Positions 1-6,282 of a stretch of 9,440 bases of DNA are shown in pieces. The notes under the pieces were generated by a model. The model was given only the letters and a program-made list of their open reading frames with translations. It had not been told where the DNA came from and made no database searches. Made by a program: the position numbers and the translations under genes. The DNA is from Asaia bogorensis (GTDB lineage Bacteria > Pseudomonadota > Alphaproteobacteria > Acetobacterales > Acetobacteraceae): positions 1-9,440 of the forward strand of contig CAMBXJ010000135.1 in NCBI GenBank assembly GCA_945871455.1. The letters are read 5' to 3'. Every line of letters starts with the position of its first letter. Within the stretch, counting starts at the first letter, position 1.

Positions 1-188
1 GTGGGAAACACCGCGAGCATCACGCCGAGATGCTGCATGGTGATGGGCAAGGTCGCCAGATGGGGGATTTGCAGGACGCCCGCGACCGCGAGCGCTGTCG
101 CGGTAAACATCATCGTATTGGTGGCCTGGCCCAGCGCCTGGCAAGCGGACAGCAGCAACAGGTTTCGCGCCATGAGGCGGTTTGGCAT
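1..188 (-). CDS. MFS-type transporter, N-terminal fragment
   Basis: The minus strand from an ATG at 188 is open to the window edge and gives 62 residues beginning MPNRLMARNLLLLSACQALG. A short basic N-terminus is followed by a hydrophobic segment (about residues 9-37) with a QALGQATNTMMF stretch and a second segment beginning near residue 50. This resembles the first two helices of a major facilitator superfamily permease of the inner membrane. A GAGG ribosome-binding sequence (plus 194-197) lies 5 bases before the ATG and supports this start. The gene diverges from the enolase-superfamily gene at 444. Such pairs often take up the enzyme's substrate, but that link is inferred. The substrate cannot be read from this fragment and the rest of the gene lies outside the window. 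Another multi-helix transporter family is possible. Confidence 0.7.
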   Translation of the reverse strand, partial: MPNRLMARNLLLLSACQALGQATNTMMFTATALAVAGVLQIPHLATLPITMQHLGVMLAVFP

Positions 189-200
189 GGGATCCTCGGA

Positions 201-213
201 CCCCGACTCGGGG
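201..213. promoter_or_regulatory. 13-bp palindrome upstream of the transporter gene
   Basis: CCCCGA-C-TCGGGG is a perfect inverted repeat with a single central base, placed just upstream of the ribosome-binding site of the minus-strand transporter gene, in the 255-base divergent gap 189-443. It could be an operator for the transporter/enolase pair. No regulator gene is visible and no clear -35/-10 pair could be chosen in the gap, so the assignment is tentative. In GC-rich DNA a palindrome of this size can arise by chance. Confidence 0.25.
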
Positions 214-430
214 CGCTATTGTCCTGGACGACGTGAGACTATTTTTTCAGCTTTGGGTGTGCCGGATAGACTGACCGCGTTACAGGCCGGCCATCGCATG
301 GAAGGACTTCCTAAATCGCAGGGGTGGCGGAGGTCGCCACTCGCGAACCGGGTACCGCATTATGCGCCTGGAGAGACAAACCGGGGCCCGAAGTGGTTTA
401 CTCCGTCCTTCGGAACCGGGATGAACGGAC

Positions 431-435
431 AGGAG
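431..435 (+). promoter_or_regulatory. Shine-Dalgarno AGGAG that sets the start at 444
   Basis: AGGAG lies 8 bases before the ATG at 444. The reading frame is open further upstream to a GTG at 324, but those extra 40 codons encode nothing resembling the family. The spacing and the family-like N-terminus MKITKLRT both favour 444. Confidence 0.75.
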
Positions 436-443
436 CCCCAGTC

Positions 444-1532
444 ATGAAAATTACCAAGCTGCGCACCCAGGTCGTGCATCTGCCCATCGACCCGCCGATC
501 CTGACCTCGATCATGGGATCGATCCGGTCCGCCGATTGCGTGTTGACCTTCCTCGATACCGACGAAGGCATCACCGGCGAAGGGCTGGTCATGTCCATCA
601 ACAACCGCCGCCTGGGCGTGATCCACCAGATGATCCGTGACCTGGAAGACCTGGTGGTCGGCCTCGATCCCCGCCTGGGCGGTGCGTTGAACGCGAAAGC
701 CTGGAAGGATCTGAATTTTCTGGGTTATGAGGGCGTGTCCATCGTCGGCCTGGCCGCGATCGACAACGCGTTGTGGGACCTGCGCGGCAAGGCCGCCGGC
801 CTGAACGTCGCCCATCTGATCGGCGCCTGCCGCCCCACCGTGCCCACCTACGCCAGCGGCGGCCTATGGCTGGCCGGCTCGCTCGACGATTTGCAGAAGG
901 AGGCTCGGGGTTTCCTCGACCGTGGCTTCCGCGCCATGAAGACCCGCGTCGGCCCGACCGATCCCGACGGCATGGTCGCCCGCGTCGCCGCGGTGCGGGA
1001 AGCCGTTGGACCCGACGTCGCCCTGATGGTGGACGCCAACCAGCAAATGACCGTCAAGCAGGCGATCCGCATCGGCCGCATGATGGAAGACCTGAACCTC
1101 ACATGGTTCGAGGAACCCGTGATCTGCCACGATCACGAAGGCGAGGCCCAGATAGCCGCGGCGCTGGACACCCCGATCGCGTCGGGGGAAACCGTCTACA
1201 CCCATCGCGGTATCCTGAAGATGCTGGAAGCCCGCGCCGCCGATGTTCTGATGCCCGATCTGCAACGCATGGGCGGGCCGACCGAATTCCTGAAAGCCGG
1301 CCACCTGTGCGAGGCGTTCCACATCCCCTGCGCCAGCCATCTGTTCCCGGAAATGAGCCTGCCGCTGCTGGCTTCCCTGCCCGGCGGCTACTACCTCGAA
1401 CACATGCCGTGGTTCGAGAAGATCTACCGCGAGCGGATCGAGTTGGACACTAAAGGCGACGCCATTGTCTCCGACCGGCCCGGCTGGGGGTTCAGCTTCG
1501 ATCCCGACGCGATCCGCCTTTACGCGGATTGA
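444..1532 (+). CDS. Mandelate racemase/muconate lactonizing enzyme family protein (probable acid-sugar dehydratase)
   Basis: A 362-residue enolase-superfamily enzyme, full length for the mandelate racemase (MR) subgroup. An N-terminal capping domain (about 1-125) is followed by a (beta/alpha)7-beta barrel. Metal ligands are visible as D197 (VDANQQ), E223 (WFEEP) and E249 (SGET). The Asp-His dyad is D272 (LMPDLQRMGG) and H299 (ASHLFPE), and E319 (YYLEHM) matches the electrophilic Glu. All sit exactly two residues later than their counterparts in Pseudomonas mandelate racemase. At the KxK motif the sequence is K166-T-R168, so the second lysine is Arg. The family abstracts a proton alpha to a carboxylate with Mg2+. 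The D-H dyad together with loss of the second Lys fits a sugar-acid or hydroxy-acid dehydratase better than a racemase, but this is inference and the substrate is unknown. The gene diverges from a transporter gene, which suggests a shared catabolic role. Confidence 0.9.
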   Translation: MKITKLRTQVVHLPIDPPILTSIMGSIRSADCVLTFLDTDEGITGEGLVMSINNRRLGVIHQMIRDLEDLVVGLDPRLGGALNAKAWKDLNFLGYEGVSIVGLAAIDNALWDLRGKAAGLNVAHLIGACRPTVPTYASGGLWLAGSLDDLQKEARGFLDRGFRAMKTRVGPTDPDGMVARVAAVREAVGPDVALMVDANQQMTVKQAIRIGRMMEDLNLTWFEEPVICHDHEGEAQIAAALDTPIASGETVYTHRGILKMLEARAADVLMPDLQRMGGPTEFLKAGHLCEAFHIPCASHLFPEMSLPLLASLPGGYYLEHMPWFEKIYRERIELDTKGDAIVSDRPGWGFSFDPDAIRLYAD

Positions 1533-1541
1533 TCCCATTCC

Positions 1542-2111
1542 GTGATCCGATGGTGGGTCAAACGCGGGATGCCGACCTTGGGTACAGGACTGAATGTCCC
1601 ATTGGCTGTCTTGCTGGCCGGCTTTTTGGGCTTCCCGGCCGGTGCGACACCGCCCCCGCCGAGGTTCGGCCCGTTGGTTTCTCCTGTGTCGCCGGCCTGT
1701 GTGTCGTCTCCTTTTGGGCCGCGTGTCCTCGCGGGCCGCCCCAAGGCCGGCGTCTTCCACCCCGGCATTGATCTGCCGGCCGCGGAGGGTGCCCCGGTCC
1801 GGGCGGTCGCGCGTGGGCATGTCATCCGCGCCCAGCGAAAAGGCCCGGGCGGATTCGAGATGCTGATCCAGCATGACGGCTTCATCGGCGTTTACAGCCA
1901 TCTCGGGCGCCTGACTCCGGCGATCGCGGAAGGCAAACGATCGGTGCAAGCCGGGGATATGGTCGCGACGATCGGTCGAACGGGGGTAACCTATGGCACA
2001 CATCTGTATTTCGGCATGCTCGTGGACCGTCAGCCAATCGACCCCGCCCCGTGGCTCGGCGTTGCCGCCTGTGGATCAACCGGTGGGGCCGCAAGCGCCG
2101 CGAAAAAATGA
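1542..2111 (+). CDS. Secreted M23/LytM-like protein with a degenerate zinc site
   Basis: A 189-residue protein from a GTG at 1542; an ATG at 1569 (residue 10) is an equally possible start. A basic N-terminus and hydrophobic run (about 17-35) ending in PAGA looks like a signal peptide, so the protein is probably periplasmic. A Pro-rich linker leads into an M23 (lysostaphin/LytM) fold. H73 and D77 (FHPGIDLPA) and H120 (YSHLG) are present. In the final motif, GTHLYFGM, the catalytic-type H154 remains but the third zinc ligand is Y156 instead of His. Active M23 endopeptidases cleave peptidoglycan cross-bridges; without that ligand this copy is probably inactive and may act as a LytM-type activator or binding protein (inference). 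It begins 10 bases after the preceding stop codon, so read-through transcription is plausible. No good Shine-Dalgarno was seen. An intact M23 gene follows at 2363. Confidence 0.8.
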   Translation: MIRWWVKRGMPTLGTGLNVPLAVLLAGFLGFPAGATPPPPRFGPLVSPVSPACVSSPFGPRVLAGRPKAGVFHPGIDLPAAEGAPVRAVARGHVIRAQRKGPGGFEMLIQHDGFIGVYSHLGRLTPAIAEGKRSVQAGDMVATIGRTGVTYGTHLYFGMLVDRQPIDPAPWLGVAACGSTGGAASAAKK

Positions 2112-2223
2112 TCGATCCTCGACATTGCGGCCGTTGCGGACCACCGGCGGGACCACGCGTCACTCGTGCCGGGCCCGAGCAGCCATTCATGACGAGAACC
2201 ACGGATGTCTGCTCGGAAAAGCT

Positions 2224-2236
2224 TGATGGCCCATCA
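2224..2236. promoter_or_regulatory. 13-bp palindrome between the two M23 genes
   Basis: TGATGG-C-CCATCA is a perfect 6+1+6 inverted repeat in the 251-base gap 2112-2362 between the degenerate and the intact M23 genes. The loop is too short for a stable hairpin, so if it is functional it would be a protein-binding site. No promoter could be chosen next to it with confidence, and nothing else recognisable was seen in this gap. Confidence 0.2.
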
Positions 2237-2362
2237 TTTGCCGGCTCCGCGCCCCGCGGCGTGCCACCGGATGATGCTTGGGGATTCCGTCGATCCCGTT
2301 TCCCATGCGGATTATCCGACCTGATTGGTCGACTTTAACCCTGCGTGTGGTAAGCAGCGCCG

Positions 2363-2869
2363 ATGCGTTTGCTCCTGATTGCCTTGGCCTGTATGGCCGG
2401 TCCCGCGAACGCGGCATCCCTCTGTGGGTCCATGGAAATGCCCCCGACGGCGCTTCGAGAGGTCTCACGCGGGTTCACCGGCGGCCACTCCGGCATCGAC
2501 CTGATGGCACCCATGGGTTCGCCCATCCGCTCCGCGGCCGGCGGAACCGTGGTCTACGCCGGGTGGTATTATGCCTACGGGTATATCGTCGACATTCAGC
2601 ATTCGGACTCGGTGATCACCCGATATGGGCACATGTCCAACTTCGCCCCCGGGATCGTCAGTGGGGCGCCGGTGGCCGCCGGCCAGATCATCGGCCAGGT
2701 CGGGGCGACAGGCCGAGCCCGTGGGGCCCATGTTCATTTTGAGGTCCGGGTGAACGGCCGGGCGGTCGACCCAAAACCGTATCTGGCCCTTGCACGGTGC
2801 CCCCAAGGGACCGAACAGGAAACCGTGCTGGAAGCCATGGCGCCAGAGCCCAAGCGCCGGAAAAAATAG
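2363..2869 (+). CDS. Secreted M23 family metallopeptidase
   Basis: A 168-residue protein with an N-terminal signal peptide (MRLLLIALACMAGPANA, likely cut after residue 17), so it is exported to the periplasm. Nearly all the rest is a compact M23 (LytM-type) domain. The zinc and catalytic residues are complete: H42 and D46 (GGHSGIDL), H90 (RYGHMS), and H123 and H125 (GAHVHFEVRVNG). The family hydrolyses peptide bonds in peptidoglycan cross-links, and an active endopeptidase is expected. The domain sits directly behind the signal peptide with no coiled coil or LysM module, so it is smaller than EnvC or NlpD proteins. The C-terminus is basic (PKRRKK). The ribosome-binding site is weak. It follows a degenerate M23 gene in the same direction; the two may form an enzyme/regulator pair (inference). 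The natural substrate bond cannot be read from sequence. Confidence 0.88.
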   Translation: MRLLLIALACMAGPANAASLCGSMEMPPTALREVSRGFTGGHSGIDLMAPMGSPIRSAAGGTVVYAGWYYAYGYIVDIQHSDSVITRYGHMSNFAPGIVSGAPVAAGQIIGQVGATGRARGAHVHFEVRVNGRAVDPKPYLALARCPQGTEQETVLEAMAPEPKRRKK

Positions 2870-2905
2870 AGCTAGCTTACGCTGAGCGGACCGTAACAGC
2901 GTGTG

Positions 2906-3077
2906 ATACCAACCGATCGAACCAGTGACTTATGGCGACAACGGCCGCTGTCTTTGCGCGCGTAGCGAAGCAATCCAGTGCAACCAATGGAAACGATAGT
3001 GTCAGGCCCCTGGATTGCGTCGCTGCGCTCGCAATGACAGCGGCCACCCATCGGTCAGTGGTTCGGTCTATTGGTGT
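2906..3077. repeat. Nested imperfect palindrome, dispersed-repeat (REP/MITE-like) element
   Basis: This lies in the 340-base gap 2870-3209 between the convergent M23 and hemY genes, which has no convincing gene. The inner arms 2943-2978 and 3010-3045 are reverse complements at 32 of 36 positions, with a 31-base loop. They contain GCGAAGCAATCCAG and its partner CTGGATTGCGTCGC, which matches a palindromic repeat known from many bacterial genomes. The outer arms 2906-2929 and 3054-3077 pair at about 19 of 24 positions. The whole block can therefore fold as a long hairpin and looks like a non-autonomous dispersed element. A short open frame across it (2932-3147) reads FARVAKQSS, a product typical of such repeats, and is not treated as a gene. 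The element may also help separate the converging transcripts (inference). Confidence 0.75.
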
Positions 3078-3102
3078 GAATTATGCGATCAAAGCAGGAG
3101 CC

Positions 3103-3137
3103 AGCGGTTTACCGTTTCCAGTCAGGACGAAACCGCT
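3103..3137. other. Hairpin-forming inverted repeat in the convergent gap
   Basis: AGCGGTTT (3103-3110) pairs perfectly with AAACCGCT (3130-3137) across a 19-base loop. It lies between the palindromic element and the hemY stop codon. There is no T tract on either side, so a rho-independent terminator is not demonstrated. A second small hairpin, CGGCG/CGCCG, sits at 3170-3184. Confidence 0.3.
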
Positions 3138-3209
3138 CTCGCGTTAGGCGGGTGATCCTCGGCGCCTGACGGCGTTGTCCGCCGCGGGACGATAACCGCC
3201 TCCCGCGCC

Positions 3210-4499
3210 CTACTCGCTTACAGTCAGGCGGCGAGCGATCGGCATCCCACCCACTCCCGTCGTCCACCGCACCGACCCTCCCGTCCAGCAAACAGGGCAA
3301 GCCGGCAGCCAGGTCGCGTGTTGCGCATGACAGTTGCCGCATCGCCATGTTGGATCCGGATCGGCCGTCGCGCTCCGGCGCAATGCGTCCCGCTGAGCCA
3401 GACGTCCGGCCTCGGTATCGCCGCGCTCCTCTTCCTCGATATCGGCGAGCAACAGCCACAGTCGCCGTTCGTTCAGTCCGGCGGCGCGGGCCGCTTCGGC
3501 GTGGTGGCGTGCCTCCCCGGTCAGGCCGGCGTCCAACGCGGTGCGCGCCAGCAACAGGCGGCTTTCCGGATGCTCGGGATTTTCCGCGGTCAATCGCTGG
3601 GCCGCCTGGGTGCGTGCCAGCTTGTCCTCCAACGGTGCCAGCGCGAACGCCGCCAGTTCAGGCTGCGGCAGGCGTGCCCAACCGCGGGCGATCACGGTCT
3701 GGGCGCGACGCTCATGTCCCCCCGCCCGCAGCCGTTCCGCGTAGGCCAGCGCCGCATGAGGCAATCCAGGATCGGCCCGCCAAGCCTCCCGCGCATAGCG
3801 CATGGCTCGTTCGGGGTTCGCTTCCACCGCGGCGGCTCCGGCGGCCAAGGCGGCCCGGGGCGCATTCTGATCCGCGAGTTCCAGTGCTTCGGCCCAATGT
3901 TCGGCGCGAATCGCCAATTGCGCGCGTTCGTGGCGCAACCACTGCGCGCCTGGATGCGCGGCCTCCGCTCGTTTGGACAGCGTGGTCGCCTCGGCCCATT
4001 CGCCCCGGGCGATCGCCTGTCGCAGCAGGCCACGATAGCCCAGGAACGCGGCATCCTTGCGATCCGCCAGCAGGCGGAACGCCGCTTCGGTTTCGTCGTC
4101 CCGGTCGGCCAGGCGTCCGGCCTCGGCGGCCAACAGCAAGGTTTGGGGGGTGTCGCCCAGGAACCGGCGCGCCCGCGCGGCTTCACGTCGGGCATCGGCT
4201 TTCTCGCCGGCCGCCAAAGCGAGCAGGGCTTTGGTGACCGACAGGTCTCCCGACTGCCGATGGCGGTTCTCCCGCATGTGCCTCAAGGTCCGCGGCAGGC
4301 GGATCAGCCCGCCGAGAAGACGCAGGGTTACATAGGCCAGGGTGAAGACGAGCAGCAGGCCGAGCGTGGCGACCGGGGTGGAGAGCTCGATGGTGATGGA
4401 ACCGATGTCCGCCACCACCTGGCCCGGCAACCCTGATAGGAACCAGGCAAAGGCAAGCGTCGCCGAACCAATGGCCAGGATCGCGATGATGCGGCGCAT
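3210..4499 (-). CDS. hemY: HemY-like TPR membrane protein
   Basis: A 429-residue inner-membrane protein and the last gene of the heme operon. Two hydrophobic helices (about 4-22 and 42-64) form the HemY N-terminal anchor. An Ala/Arg/Leu-rich array of TPR-like helical pairs follows (about 85-370), for example LLLARTALDAGLTGEARHHA. The C-terminus carries a zinc-ribbon or rubredoxin-like knuckle, CGNC and CPVC, at C387, C390, C401 and C404. This HemY is not protoporphyrinogen oxidase, which shares the name in Gram-positive bacteria. The proteobacterial protein is a membrane scaffold encoded next to hemC and hemD, and its exact role is poorly settled. The ATG at 4499 is chosen because it overlaps the previous stop codon by one base (TGATG), which implies translational coupling, and because MRRIIAILAIG matches the family N-terminus. 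The upstream in-frame extension to 4568 is unlikely. Confidence 0.85.
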   Translation of the reverse strand: MRRIIAILAIGSATLAFAWFLSGLPGQVVADIGSITIELSTPVATLGLLLVFTLAYVTLRLLGGLIRLPRTLRHMRENRHRQSGDLSVTKALLALAAGEKADARREAARARRFLGDTPQTLLLAAEAGRLADRDDETEAAFRLLADRKDAAFLGYRGLLRQAIARGEWAEATTLSKRAEAAHPGAQWLRHERAQLAIRAEHWAEALELADQNAPRAALAAGAAAVEANPERAMRYAREAWRADPGLPHAALAYAERLRAGGHERRAQTVIARGWARLPQPELAAFALAPLEDKLARTQAAQRLTAENPEHPESRLLLARTALDAGLTGEARHHAEAARAAGLNERRLWLLLADIEEEERGDTEAGRLAQRDALRRSATADPDPTWRCGNCHAQHATWLPACPVCWTGGSVRWTTGVGGMPIARRLTVSE

Positions 4500-5557
4500 C
4501 AGCCGCTCGTGGCCATCGCAACGAGGCCTGCCCGCGCGTCGAGCAGGGATCGTGCCTCGGCAAGCCACGGCGCCATGGCCTTGGCTGGGTCACCGGTCAG
4601 GGTCGATGCGGCCTCGACCGCGGCGGTCAGGTCGCCGGCTTCCAGCGCGACACGGGCCCGGGCCAGGATTCCGGCGACAGACACGCCGATCAGCACCTTG
4701 TCGCCCTGTCGAACCGTGACGAGTTCCTGCGTCCGGCTCCAGACGCGTTCCAGAAACGGCTTGCCATCGGTGTCCGGCTGCGCCGCTTCCCTCGCGGCCC
4801 GGTCGGCCGTCGGGAATGTCAGACGCAGATGCGGCAAGGTCGGAGGGTTCGCCGATGCGAAGCGCGCCACGGCAGGGGGCGCACCGGGTAGATCGCCCAG
4901 CTTCTGGCCCGCCGACAGGGCTGCCTCGGCCAATTGGATTCGTGCCAGGCGAGATGCGCGTTCGGCGATGGCCGAAACCCGGTTTGCCGCGGCTTCTGCC
5001 CGGGTCAGTCGCCCATCCAGGGTCTCCACCCGACGGCCGGCCTCGGCATCCTCGGTCTGAGTGCGCGCGGACAGGCCGTCGAGGCGTGCCGACAGGGCAT
5101 CCAGCCGTGTCGCCATTGTCGGGTCCGGGGCCGGACGCTGCTCCAAAGCGGTCAGGCGGGACTGCAACGCTGCCTGATCCACGATCGGGCGCTTTTCCAG
5201 GGCATCAAGCCGAGCGGGGTCGAGGGTGGGGCGTTGGTCGGGGAGCGGGCGCTTTTCCAAAGCCTCGATCCGTGTCGTCAGGCCGGTCAAATCGACGGGG
5301 GCTGATGGGGCACGCTGTTCCGCCCGGGCGATGCGGCTATCCAAAGCACGAATCTGCTGTTGCAGCGCGGCGATTTCCGCCGTTGGCGCGGCTGGAACCG
5401 GCGGAGTCAGCCAGACATAGAAAAGGGCCAGCGCCAGGATCGCGAACCCAGCGATGGACAGCCAGTGCGTCAGCTCCCGGTCCGCGTACCATGATCGAGC
5501 CGGCGGTGAGGGCGGGTCCGGAGCTTCGGGGGCCGCCAGGGACTTGATGTCAGTCAT
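4499..5557 (-). CDS. Mitofilin/Mic60-like membrane protein
   Basis: A 352-residue protein with a short Pro-rich cytoplasmic N-terminus, a single membrane helix (about 34-50, SIAGFAILALALFYVWL), a long coiled-coil (about 58-215) and a helical C-terminal mitofilin-like domain (about 215-350, including VWSRTQELVTVRQGD). The order matches alphaproteobacterial relatives of mitochondrial Mic60 (COG4223-type), which shape inner-membrane invaginations and are usually encoded between hemD and hemY. The coiled coil contains three imperfect repeats built around LDALEKRP, IEALEKRP and LTALEQRP, each followed by a Pro/Asp turn. The ATG at 5557 overlaps the hemD stop as ATGA, which supports this start over the in-frame extension to 5617. 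No enzymatic function is expected. The assignment rests on architecture and context more than on conserved residues. Confidence 0.8.
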   Translation of the reverse strand: MTDIKSLAAPEAPDPPSPPARSWYADRELTHWLSIAGFAILALALFYVWLTPPVPAAPTAEIAALQQQIRALDSRIARAEQRAPSAPVDLTGLTTRIEALEKRPLPDQRPTLDPARLDALEKRPIVDQAALQSRLTALEQRPAPDPTMATRLDALSARLDGLSARTQTEDAEAGRRVETLDGRLTRAEAAANRVSAIAERASRLARIQLAEAALSAGQKLGDLPGAPPAVARFASANPPTLPHLRLTFPTADRAAREAAQPDTDGKPFLERVWSRTQELVTVRQGDKVLIGVSVAGILARARVALEAGDLTAAVEAASTLTGDPAKAMAPWLAEARSLLDARAGLVAMATSG

Positions 5558-6282
5558 GAAAGGAGCGCAAGCAGGGAATCCTGGTCGGGTGCGGCGGCGA
5601 CGCTGATACGTCGCCATGGAAGTCCTCGTAATGCCACTGCGGTCCGTTGGCTGATAGCCAGGGCGTCACAGCGGGTCAGGAGCGGGCCAAAATCCAGGCG
5701 TTGGGCCAATCCGTGGAATACGCGCGCGGTCTCCGGTGAGAAGAATAGCGCGTGGCCGACGGAACCGGCTCGCAAGGCGCGAGCGGCTGCGTCCGGGAGG
5801 ATTTGGGTTGGTTGGGTGTCGTAGGCAACGCGGCGTGTGATCCGAAAGCCAAGCGTCCGGAGCATGGCAGCCAGTGGCATCCCTTGCCCACGACCGGATA
5901 CCAGCAGCAGTCGGCCCTGCGTTGGGCGGATATCCTGGGTGATCAACCTGGCGAGAGCGGTTGCGTCGCCGTCCGCGCTGGCCACCGTCCGAAAGCCCGC
6001 CTGGCTTGCGCGTTGCGCGGTCGCGCGTCCGACGGCCCAAAGCGGAATGTCGAGAAAATCCGTCCCAAGCGCGGGCAGCGCGTTGCTGCTGGTCACCAGG
6101 ATGCCGATCGGGGTGGTCTCCGATTGGGATGTCGGCTTCATACGAAGCGGCGGCATCGTCCGGATGGTCATCATCGGTGCAACCACCGGGCGGAACCCCA
6201 TGGCGGTTACCCGTGCGGCGGTTTCCGTCGCGGCAGGCTCCGGTCTGGTAATCAGGATCGTGCCACGCGATCCGTCACACAA
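5554..6282 (-). CDS. hemD: Uroporphyrinogen-III synthase
   Basis: A 242-residue enzyme if translation starts at the TTG at 6282. It cyclises hydroxymethylbilane, the product of HemC, to uroporphyrinogen III with inversion of ring D, in the cytoplasm. HemD is poorly conserved, but the two-lobed pattern is visible: ILITRPEPAA at 9-18, ILVTSSNAL at 61-69, the hinge-like AVGRATAQRASQAGF at 83-97, LLLVSGRG at 125-132, RVAYDT at 151-156 and HALFFSPETARVF at 177-189. No ATG lies between the start of the conserved core and deep inside hemC. The TTG overlaps the hemC 3' end by 8 bases, with a weak GAG upstream, so I prefer it; an in-frame GTG about 24 bases upstream is the alternative. The stop codon overlaps the next gene by 4 bases. 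Function is well supported by context; the start is uncertain. Confidence 0.85.
   Translation of the reverse strand: MCDGSRGTILITRPEPAATETAARVTAMGFRPVVAPMMTIRTMPPLRMKPTSQSETTPIGILVTSSNALPALGTDFLDIPLWAVGRATAQRASQAGFRTVASADGDATALARLITQDIRPTQGRLLLVSGRGQGMPLAAMLRTLGFRITRRVAYDTQPTQILPDAAARALRAGSVGHALFFSPETARVFHGLAQRLDFGPLLTRCDALAISQRTAVALRGLPWRRISVAAAPDQDSLLALLS

Noticed and set aside
324..443. N-terminal extension of the enolase-superfamily enzyme from a GTG at 324
   Set aside because: The ATG at 444 has a well-spaced AGGAG and a family-like N-terminus; the 40 upstream codons look like untranslated leader.
864..2003. Minus-strand open frame of 379 codons across the enolase-superfamily and first M23 genes
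   Set aside because: It spans two genes with clear motifs on the plus strand; its composition is typical of a GC-rich shadow frame.
2932..3147. Open frame of 71 codons with FARVAKQSS
   Set aside because: It is the translation of a palindromic dispersed repeat, a common source of false genes, and has no ribosome-binding site or recognisable domain.
3318..4436. Long plus-strand open frames opposite hemY
   Set aside because: Arg/Gly/Pro-rich shadow frames caused by high GC on the complement of a recognisable HemY gene.
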